From Bacteroidales bacterium UBA6192 (GTDB lineage Bacteria; Bacteroidota; Bacteroidia; Bacteroidales; F082), in the NCBI GenBank assembly GCA_002422725.1, contig DITE01000087.1:1-6469 (forward strand): DNA of 6,469 nucleotides, in the 5' to 3' direction. Shown here piece by piece: positions 1 through 5,134 of the stretch. The position numbers and the translations under genes are program-made. The notes under the pieces were generated by a model. It saw nothing but the letters and a program-made list of their open reading frames with translations, did no database searches and was not told where the DNA came from. Every line of letters starts with the position of its first letter. Position 1 is the stretch's first letter.

Positions 1-211
1 GTGCACTTGTACTAAAAAAGTCTGTTGGGCGCTGCGCTGTTGATTCAATAGAATATCCAGTAGTGACTCCGGTATAGATGATGGTCTCAGATTCATACAC
101 CTTATCCTGATTACGGGTAAAATAAAAAACAATGATAGCCAAAAGCAATGGAATTCCAAGCAGCAGGACAATGTTGTTGCGGAAAATTCGAATAAATTGA
201 TTGATGTCCAT
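1..211 (-). CDS. Wzz/GumC-like polysaccharide co-polymerase, N-terminal fragment
   Basis: Only the first 70 codons are inside the window; the gene runs off the left edge. The start is an ATG at 211, 14 bases after the stop of the TolC-like gene, so the two are very probably cotranscribed. The peptide begins MDINQFIRIFRNN, followed by a strongly hydrophobic segment at about residues 14-31 (IVLLLGIPLLLAIIVFYF) and then a polar region starting TRNQDKVYESET. A short cytoplasmic N-terminus, a first membrane helix, and then a periplasmic part with 'Y.S...I' wording is the usual opening of chain-length determinant proteins (Wzz/FepE/GumC/Wzc N-terminal domain). Such inner-membrane proteins control polymer length and pass the chain to the export machinery. 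Whether it carries a C-terminal tyrosine kinase domain cannot be seen. The family call rests on a short piece plus the polysaccharide context, and another single-helix anchored protein is possible. Confidence 0.72.
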   Translation of the reverse strand, partial: MDINQFIRIFRNNIVLLLGIPLLLAIIVFYFTRNQDKVYESETIIYTGVTTGYSIESTAQRPTDFFSTSA

Positions 212-225
212 AGTGAATTAGTTAT

Positions 226-996
226 CTATCGTAATACGTTTATCAGATTAAACTTAATGCCTGTATAAACCTGGAGTATCTGGTAGTGCTTACTGAATTC
301 TGCAACAGCCTGACTAAACTCAACATTTCCTCTGGTCTGAATTTCTTTGAGCCTTGTGTATTCAGCAGTAGTAATTTCACCATTAAGGAACTGGTTTTGT
401 GCTGTTTGCATTTGAATCATAGTAAATTTTGTATAGTCATTATAAATCCGGATATAGTTCTGCCACTGAAGCATCATGCTATAGGATTCAATAACTTCGC
501 GTTGAACAACCCTGCTGTTCACCTCGCGTTGTGTAAATGACAATTCAATCCATTTCTTTTGTTTATTTATTCTGTTTCTTCTGTCAATCAGGGTGGCTAT
601 GGGAAATCGGATGTAAAATCCAACAGCGACATTATCTCTGATAGATTCACTGAAATAGAACCTGTTGGTTGGGGTTAATTCAGTTCTGTCGTTAAAAGTC
701 CATCGGCCAAAATTCGCATCAAAGTTTAAACTGAAATGCTCAGTCCAATATCTGGCTTGCGAAAGCATTTCGAAGTAGTAATAATCTGCTTTAAGCTCCT
801 CATAACGAACATAAGGGGAGTTTGCAATAGCTGAATCTATAAGAACACGGAGGGGAGGTAATCGTTTGGTGATGTCGTCAGTGAGTGGGTTGAATAACTT
901 ACTCTCGTCATTTTCAAGAATTTGAGCATTAACATACTGTGTGAATAAGAGTAATGGAAGTGCAATGAGAACAATTAATCTTCTGGCGGTTGACAT
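226..996 (-). CDS. Short TolC-like outer-membrane protein (single repeat)
   Basis: This 256-residue protein has a signal peptide (basic start MSTARR, hydrophobic core to about residue 19, probable cleavage after VNA at 22-24). After it comes the TolC pattern: a helix opening at about 50-61 (LRVLIDSAIANSP), a long helix to about 85, two amphipathic strands near 88-100 and 121-133 (the second reading VAVGFYIRFPI, ending in the typical Pro), and then long helices at about 136-245. The late helix contains NQFLNGEITTAEYTRLKEIQ, which matches the 'y..G..s..e' motif of TolC-family proteins. Normal TolC proteins have two such repeats and about 420-480 residues; only one is present here, with clean start and stop and no sign of a frameshift. 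It probably acts in the outer membrane or periplasm in polysaccharide export, together with the co-polymerase just downstream. TolC-family membership is fairly clear; the exact role is inference from the neighbours. Confidence 0.75.
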   Translation of the reverse strand: MSTARRLIVLIALPLLLFTQYVNAQILENDESKLFNPLTDDITKRLPPLRVLIDSAIANSPYVRYEELKADYYYFEMLSQARYWTEHFSLNFDANFGRWTFNDRTELTPTNRFYFSESIRDNVAVGFYIRFPIATLIDRRNRINKQKKWIELSFTQREVNSRVVQREVIESYSMMLQWQNYIRIYNDYTKFTMIQMQTAQNQFLNGEITTAEYTRLKEIQTRGNVEFSQAVAEFSKHYQILQVYTGIKFNLINVLR

Positions 997-1145
997 AATA
1001 TGCTTTTAATTTTTCTTTTAACCCCTGTTTAGAAAAATAAATATCCCAAATAATCTGCATATTTAATTCAAAAAACAGCTAAACCTATCAATTTTAATTT
1101 TTTTTTTCAAATAGTTTTAAACAATTCTATCTATTATCAATGGTT
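997..1145. other. AT-rich intergenic gap, no gene
   Basis: This is the 149-base gap between the sugar transferase stop and the TolC-like start. It is very AT-rich and holds the promoter candidate described separately. No GC-rich hairpin with a T tract follows the transferase gene, so read-through into the TolC-like gene remains possible. No tRNA or small open frame worth reporting was seen. Confidence 0.6.
1080..1111 (-). promoter_or_regulatory. Candidate promoter for the TolC-like / co-polymerase genes
   Basis: On the minus strand there is TTTG (1111-1108), a 20-base spacer, and TAGGTTTA (1087-1080). This agrees with the Bacteroidota promoter pattern TTTG / TAnnTTTG in seven of eight bases of the -7 element and in spacing. 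Transcription would start near 1074, giving a leader of roughly 78 bases before the TolC-like gene. The first ten bases of the spacer are an uninterrupted run of A on the minus strand (1107-1098). The prediction rests on consensus alone. Confidence 0.5.
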
Positions 1146-2339
1146 TCAGACGTTTTCTTTTTGAAACAATGCAGGGATTGTTCTAAGTATCAAACGAATA
1201 TCACCCCAAAAAGAATAAGTCTTTGCATATTGATTATCAAGTGCTTTGCGTTCTTCTTCAGACATTTTGCCTTTTTTTCCACGTTTTTCAACCTGCCACA
1301 AGCCTGTTATACCTGCAGGCCCCATGAATCTTTCGCTCCAATCGTCAGATGTAAGCATTTCAGCTTCGTACAGGGGTAATGGCCGGTTTCCTACAACCGA
1401 CATATCCCCTTTAAGGACATTTAGCAACTGTGGCAATTCATCTATACTTGTGTTCCTGATAAATTTACCAATCTTTGTGATGCGTGGATCATCTTTAATT
1501 TTGATGAATGTTGCCGAGGCCTTCTTCTTCCGGTTTTCATTATACCAGTACTCACATATCTTCTTTCCTTCGCTGAAAAGGGGAGGAGAGCACAATTCTC
1601 CTTCTGCAAGTTTGGCGCAACGCGGACATTCCTCAATGAGAATCACATTAGATTCATTATCAATATCATATTGATTTAAATGTTTGAGGTCTTTTAAGGC
1701 TGCATCGGCTCCGACTCTCATTGATCGTAATTTATAAAACTCAAAAATACGGTAACCTGTTCCAACCCTTTTCGATGTATAGTAGACTTTGCCTTTGGAC
1801 TCGAGCCTGATTAATAGCATGATGAACAATATTACTGGCGAAAGAAACAATAATGCCAATAATGAAACCAAAATATCAAATATTCTTTTCTCAACAGGAA
1901 TCTTGTATTCGCGCACAGGTTTTACATTCTCATCCAGCCTGATTAAATAATCTTTATGCTTTTTCAGGAATGTAATCCGGTTATAAATGTCTTCAGGGTT
2001 AATATCATGGTCATAGAAATCGTCAATACGTTGTTCAAAAGCAGTTTTTTTATTCACAGTGTCTTTTTCACCTGATACAATGATAAAAGTGGTTGAACTG
2101 TGTATGCCTTTTAATTTGAGCATCTTGGCAACATCTAAACCATTGGCACCAGGCAACACTATTTCGCTGATAATGGCGTCAATAAAAGGAAGATCTTTAA
2201 GCTGATTAATTGCAGAAAGCCCGTTTTCAGCAGTTTTAATCTCAAAAAGATTTTGGGCATTTTGAAATAAACTAATGATTTCCGGGTTACCACCAATGTA
2301 AAATATTCTGAGTTTCTCCTTTAATGCTGGCTCGACCAT
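1146..2339 (-). CDS. Pseudo-receiver / polyprenyl sugar-phosphate transferase fusion
   Basis: This is a 397-residue two-domain protein. Residues about 8-130 have the length and order of a response-regulator receiver domain (DAIISEIVLPGANG at 54-67, TFIIVSG at 84-90, NPEDI near 114-118). However, the acidic pair is GG (16-17), the phospho-acceptor position is Glu59, and the conserved Lys is replaced, so it should not be phosphorylated normally. Residues about 148-397 are a bacterial sugar transferase of the PglC/WcaJ type: KRIFD at 151-155, a hydrophobic membrane segment at 156-178 containing SPV, FYKLRSM at 201-207, the catalytic Asp-Glu pair at 300-301 in TSIDELPQLLNVLKGD, VGNRP at 316-320, and GITGLWQV at 343-350. 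This family transfers a sugar phosphate from a UDP-sugar to undecaprenyl phosphate at the inner membrane, the first step of repeat-unit assembly. The sugar cannot be predicted. An insertion at about 208-276 carries Cys238, Cys241, Cys250 and Cys262. It lies 21 bases after the response regulator gene, probably in the same transcript. Confidence 0.9.
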   Translation of the reverse strand: MVEPALKEKLRIFYIGGNPEIISLFQNAQNLFEIKTAENGLSAINQLKDLPFIDAIISEIVLPGANGLDVAKMLKLKGIHSSTTFIIVSGEKDTVNKKTAFEQRIDDFYDHDINPEDIYNRITFLKKHKDYLIRLDENVKPVREYKIPVEKRIFDILVSLLALLFLSPVILFIMLLIRLESKGKVYYTSKRVGTGYRIFEFYKLRSMRVGADAALKDLKHLNQYDIDNESNVILIEECPRCAKLAEGELCSPPLFSEGKKICEYWYNENRKKKASATFIKIKDDPRITKIGKFIRNTSIDELPQLLNVLKGDMSVVGNRPLPLYEAEMLTSDDWSERFMGPAGITGLWQVEKRGKKGKMSEEERKALDNQYAKTYSFWGDIRLILRTIPALFQKENV

Positions 2340-2360
2340 GATGAAAAGGTTTTTCGAGTT

Positions 2361-2732
2361 CTATTTTCTGGATAAAAGCAATTCAATCCGTATAGATAAC
2401 TCTTCAGGGTTAAATGGTTTAATCATATAATCGCTTGCACCCAGTTTAAGACATTTAACTTTTTCCTGACTACTTTCAATACCCGACAGCATGATTAATG
2501 GAATATCTTTAAAAAATCCACTTGATTTCAGATTTTTAATCAATTCATATCCATCAAGGTTTGGCATCTGTATGTCAGCAACAATCAGATCCGGCATATT
2601 TCCGAGCTCAAGCCATTTCAAGCCTTCCATTCCATCACTTTTGGCAATCACATCGTAGGTCTTGCTAAGGAAGTTCTCTAGTAACATCCTGATGCTCAAT
2701 TCATCATCAATTACCAATATTTTTTTCTTCAT
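2361..2732 (-). CDS. Single-domain response regulator (CheY-like)
   Basis: The 123-residue protein is one complete receiver domain and nothing else. All active-site residues are visible: Asp9-Asp10 (ILVIDDE), phospho-acceptor Asp53 (LIVADIQMPNLDG), Ser83 (LIMLSG) and Lys105 (YMIKPFNPEEL). It should therefore accept phosphate from a histidine kinase encoded elsewhere; no kinase is in the window. With no output domain it must act through protein contact. The gene directly after it encodes a sugar transferase with a degenerate receiver domain, which makes that enzyme, or a kinase relay controlling it, the obvious candidate partner; this is inference from position only. The start ATG is followed by three Lys codons containing a run of seven A residues and is preceded by the A-rich stretch ACAAAGAAA, as is usual where no Shine-Dalgarno is used. 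The stop TAG is in the same frame as the downstream transferase start. Confidence 0.93.
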   Translation of the reverse strand: MKKKILVIDDELSIRMLLENFLSKTYDVIAKSDGMEGLKWLELGNMPDLIVADIQMPNLDGYELIKNLKSSGFFKDIPLIMLSGIESSQEKVKCLKLGASDYMIKPFNPEELSIRIELLLSRK

Positions 2733-2797
2733 TTTCTTTGTTTGATTTGTAGCTTCAATATTAGATTAATTCCCCGCCAACTACGGCCTATGTATTG

Positions 2798-2831
2798 CAA
2801 AGTTAGGCAATTAGAATGCATCTTAAACAAA
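2798..2831 (-). promoter_or_regulatory. Candidate promoter for the response regulator / transferase pair
   Basis: The minus strand carries TTTG (2831-2828), a 22-base spacer, and TAACTTTG (2805-2798), a perfect match to the Bacteroidota -7 consensus TAnnTTTG. Transcription would begin near 2792, giving a leader of about 60 bases. That leader starts with a short GC-richer patch (2771-2789) unlike the AT-rich surroundings, but only three-base stems could be drawn in it. The call is from consensus only. Confidence 0.55.
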
Positions 2832-2837
2832 AAGAAC

Positions 2838-2845
2838 CAAAGTTA
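2838..2845 (-). promoter_or_regulatory. Second TAACTTTG -7 element
   Basis: An exact second copy of TAACTTTG lies 40 bases upstream of the first (2798-2805). It has no TTG at the expected distance upstream, so it is either a weaker second promoter or part of a repeated regulatory motif. AAAGTTA occurs three times on the plus strand in this gap, at 2799, 2839 and 2856. Confidence 0.3.
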
Positions 2846-2856
2846 TTTACAATTTA

Positions 2857-2869
2857 AAGTTAATAACTT
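2857..2869. repeat. 13-base palindrome upstream of the response regulator
   Basis: AAGTTAATAACTT is a perfect palindrome around its central base. Its inner 11 bases (AGTTAATAACT, 2858-2868) recur as the same palindrome upstream of uvrB at 5071-5081. It lies 12 bases upstream of the second TAACTTTG element, a plausible place for a regulator to bind. The function is unknown. Confidence 0.4.
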
Positions 2870-2881
2870 GAAAAATAATGT

Positions 2882-2893
2882 ATTAATATTAAT
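2882..2893. repeat. 12-base AT-only palindrome
   Basis: ATTAATATTAAT is a perfect palindrome in the gap between uvrB and the response regulator gene. Because it contains only A and T in a very AT-rich stretch, it may well be chance. Confidence 0.25.
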
Positions 2894-2961
2894 TCATTTA
2901 GTATCCACCACGAAATCTTTGGCTTATTGATTATTGCAGGATACAGGAATCAATGTGTTTG

Positions 2962-4995
2962 CTATAAGTCTGACTTCTTTTCGTCACGCATTTTCATATA
3001 AACATTGATCTCATCTCTCAGTCTTGCTGCTTCAATAAAGTCAAGTGTTTTCACGGCATCTTCCATAGCTTTGCGGTTTCTCAGAATTGCTTTATCAAAA
3101 TCTTTTATTGTCATGTATTTCATCACCGGATCAGCAGCAATTACTGAGGAGCCATCATTAGTTATTGAGTAAGCTTCGCTTTTAGCCATATCCACTACGG
3201 ATGTTTGGCCAAGTATTGATGTCATTGACCGGCTCACAGATTTTGGAATAATTCCATTTAATTCATTGTATGCCATTTGTTTAACACGTTTTCTCAAGGT
3301 TTCATCAATTGTTCTTTGCATGGATCCGGTAATTTGATCAGCATACATAATCACCTTGCTATCGATATTTCTTGCAGCTCTTCCTGCCGTTTGCGTCAAC
3401 GACCGTTCGGAACGCAGAAAACCTTCTTTATCAGCGTCTAAAATGGCAACAAGACTAACTTCGGGCAGGTCAAGCCCTTCGCGCAGCAAATTAACTCCGA
3501 TGAGCACATCAAACTCACCCATTCGTAATCCACGCATAATTTCAACCCTCTCCAGAGTCTCAACATCACTATGAATATATCTGGCTTTAATATTGAGTTT
3601 TAAAAGGTATTTCGATAATTCCTCAGCCATTCTTTTTGTCAGGGTAGTCACCAGCACCCTGTTTCCTGCCTGCACGGTAAGTTCAATCTCGCTTAATAAA
3701 TCATCTATTTGGTTATTACTGGGCCGCACTTCAATCAATGGGTCCAGCAAACCAGTAGGCCTGATGAGCTGCTCCACAACGATTCCATCGGATTGCTGAA
3801 GTTCATAATCAGCAGGCGTTGCACTCACATATATGACCTGACCACACAAAGCTTCAAACTCATCAAATTTCAACGGCCGGTTGTCCATAGCCGATGGAAG
3901 CCTGAACCCGTATTCAACAAGAGTTTGTTTTCGTGACCGGTCGCCACCATACATGGCTCTGAGTTGTGGAATAGTAACATGGCTTTCGTCGATGATGGTT
4001 ATGTAGTCATCCGGGAAAAAATCAAGCAGACAAAAAGGCCTGGTGCCAGGTTTGCGGCCATCAAAATATCTTGAATAGTTTTCTATTCCACTGCAATAAC
4101 CGAGTTCGCGCATCATCTCGATATCGTAAGTCACTCTGTCTTCCAGCCGTTTAGCTTCTTCTCTTTTGCCATTTTCCCGATAAAAGTTTACCTGTTTAAA
4201 CAGATCATCTTCAATTTCCCTTAATGATTGCTTCATTTTGTCCTGTGATGTGACAAAAATGTTGGCCGGAAAAATGGTAGTCTGGTCCAGCACTTCTTTG
4301 CCTCTTCCGCTAACCGGGTCAAAAGTTTCGATAGTTTCAATTTCGTCATCCCAGAATATCAACCTGATAGCAAAATCTGTGTAGGCTGGAAATATGTCCA
4401 CAGTGTCGCCTTTCACACGGAATTTACCTCTTGTAAGATCCAGTTGAGATCGGCTATAGAGCGAATTTACAAGTTGTTGCAACAAGATATTACGGTTAAC
4501 TTTTGTCCCGGTTTGTAAATGAATCACATTATTTGCAAAGTCATCCGGATTGCCAATACCGTAAATACAGGATACCGATGCAACAACTATGACATCGCGC
4601 CTTCCGGATAATAAGGCTGAAGTCGCACTTAGCCGAAGCTTTTCAATTTCATCGTTGATCGAAAGGTCCTTTTCAATATAAGTGTTGGTTACAGGAATAA
4701 ATGCTTCCGGCTGATAGTAATCGTAATATGAAACAAAATATTCGACAGCATTGTCAGGAAAAAACTGTTTGAACTCGCCATAAAGCTGGGCAGCAAGGGT
4801 TTTATTATGGCTCAGGACAATTGCAGGTCTTTGAATCTGTTCAAGCACATTGGCTATGGTAAAGGTTTTTCCTGAACCAGTAACACCAAGCAAAGTTTGT
4901 GCCCGATCGCCACGATTAATGCCCTCAATCAGTTGTCTGATTGCCTCAGGCTGATCACCGGTAGGCAGGAAAGGAGAATGAATCGTAAATGACAT
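2962..4995 (-). CDS. uvrB: Excinuclease ABC subunit B (UvrB)
   Basis: This 677-residue protein matches the usual UvrB length of about 670. UvrB is the damage-verifying helicase-like subunit of nucleotide excision repair: it is loaded by UvrA, then binds UvrC, which makes the incisions. The N-terminus has the normal 'P.GDQP.AI' opening (11-19), supporting the ATG at 4995. Walker A is GVTGSGKT at 37-44. The beta-hairpin that inserts between the DNA strands begins in YYDYYQPEAF at 90-99 and runs to about 115. The DESH box (Walker B) is at 336-339, YVSATP at 389-394, the helicase motifs GVNLLREGLDLPE at 500-512 and TQTAGRAARN at 534-543, and the C-terminal UVR motif that contacts UvrC is at about 628-664. 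All key residues are present and the gene is intact. It is flanked by gaps of 139 and 229 bases, so it is probably transcribed alone. No LexA-type box was recognised, but a palindrome lies upstream. Confidence 0.98.
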   Translation of the reverse strand: MSFTIHSPFLPTGDQPEAIRQLIEGINRGDRAQTLLGVTGSGKTFTIANVLEQIQRPAIVLSHNKTLAAQLYGEFKQFFPDNAVEYFVSYYDYYQPEAFIPVTNTYIEKDLSINDEIEKLRLSATSALLSGRRDVIVVASVSCIYGIGNPDDFANNVIHLQTGTKVNRNILLQQLVNSLYSRSQLDLTRGKFRVKGDTVDIFPAYTDFAIRLIFWDDEIETIETFDPVSGRGKEVLDQTTIFPANIFVTSQDKMKQSLREIEDDLFKQVNFYRENGKREEAKRLEDRVTYDIEMMRELGYCSGIENYSRYFDGRKPGTRPFCLLDFFPDDYITIIDESHVTIPQLRAMYGGDRSRKQTLVEYGFRLPSAMDNRPLKFDEFEALCGQVIYVSATPADYELQQSDGIVVEQLIRPTGLLDPLIEVRPSNNQIDDLLSEIELTVQAGNRVLVTTLTKRMAEELSKYLLKLNIKARYIHSDVETLERVEIMRGLRMGEFDVLIGVNLLREGLDLPEVSLVAILDADKEGFLRSERSLTQTAGRAARNIDSKVIMYADQITGSMQRTIDETLRKRVKQMAYNELNGIIPKSVSRSMTSILGQTSVVDMAKSEAYSITNDGSSVIAADPVMKYMTIKDFDKAILRNRKAMEDAVKTLDFIEAARLRDEINVYMKMRDEKKSDL

Positions 4996-5021
4996 CTTGC
5001 AGGCTTACATGAATTTCACCG

Positions 5022-5029
5022 CAAAGATA
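5022..5029 (-). promoter_or_regulatory. Candidate -7 element for uvrB
   Basis: The minus strand reads TATCTTTG here, a full match to the TAnnTTTG -7 consensus of Bacteroidota. A start of transcription near 5016 would give a leader of about 20 bases before the uvrB ATG. No TTG is found 17-23 bases upstream, so the promoter would be weak or need an activator. Confidence 0.4.
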
Positions 5030-5069
5030 ATCCAAAGTGGAGTGTACTATATGTTAAAAAAAAATGTCA

Positions 5070-5082
5070 TAGTTATTAACTA
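5070..5082. repeat. 13-base palindrome upstream of uvrB
   Basis: TAGTTATTAACTA is a perfect palindrome around its central base. Its inner 11 bases are the same sequence as the palindrome upstream of the response regulator gene (2858-2868) read on the other strand. It lies 75 bases before the uvrB start and about 40 bases upstream of the -7 candidate. A run of nine T on the minus strand (5064-5056) follows it, so a weak terminator for the TonB receptor gene is an alternative, although an all-AT stem with a one-base centre is a poor hairpin. Confidence 0.4.
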
Positions 5083-5134
5083 AGTGGATGACTGGTTTGC
5101 GGTTTCCAAGTCTTTTCGGATAAAAACTGTAATG

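Larger units (their letters stand above)
2733..2961. other. Regulatory intergenic gap, no gene
   Basis: This 229-base gap lies between the uvrB stop and the response regulator start. It holds the promoter candidate, the repeated TAACTTTG elements and the two palindromes listed separately. A frame of 62 codons exists on the plus strand, but its composition follows the AT-rich spacer and it has no domain wording. No convincing uvrB terminator was found: only a 7-base inverted repeat (ATTGATT 2926-2932 with AATCAAT 2948-2954) without a T tract. Confidence 0.55.
4996..5134. other. Intergenic gap between the receptor gene and uvrB
   Basis: This 139-base spacer holds the uvrB -7 candidate, the palindrome and the nine-base A/T run described separately. 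No small gene, RNA gene or GC-rich terminator hairpin was recognised in it. Confidence 0.55.

Noticed and set aside
286..540. Open frame of 84 codons on the plus strand
   Set aside because: It lies wholly antisense to the TolC-like gene, whose signal peptide and motifs are clear; no domain wording of its own.
226..996. TolC-like gene as a truncated pseudogene
   Set aside because: It has an intact signal peptide, complete repeat architecture, a clean stop and tight spacing to the next gene, which suggests a functional short form.
1140..1674. Two plus-strand frames and a 64-codon minus-strand frame over the transferase gene
   Set aside because: They overlap the catalytic domain of the sugar transferase in other frames and show no recognisable motifs.
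2771..2790. GC-richer patch in the response regulator leader as a riboswitch or structured RNA
   Set aside because: Only three-base stems could be drawn and no known motif was recognised.
2742..2930. Plus-strand frame of 62 codons in the gap before the response regulator
   Set aside because: Its composition follows the AT-rich spacer, it runs across the promoter candidates of the minus-strand genes, and it has no start signal or domain.
2926..2954. Inverted repeat ATTGATT / AATCAAT as uvrB terminator
   Set aside because: The stem is only 7 mostly A-T pairs with a 15-base loop, and no T tract follows on the minus strand.
3356..3936. Three short plus-strand frames inside uvrB
   Set aside because: Antisense shadows of a complete and well-conserved uvrB.
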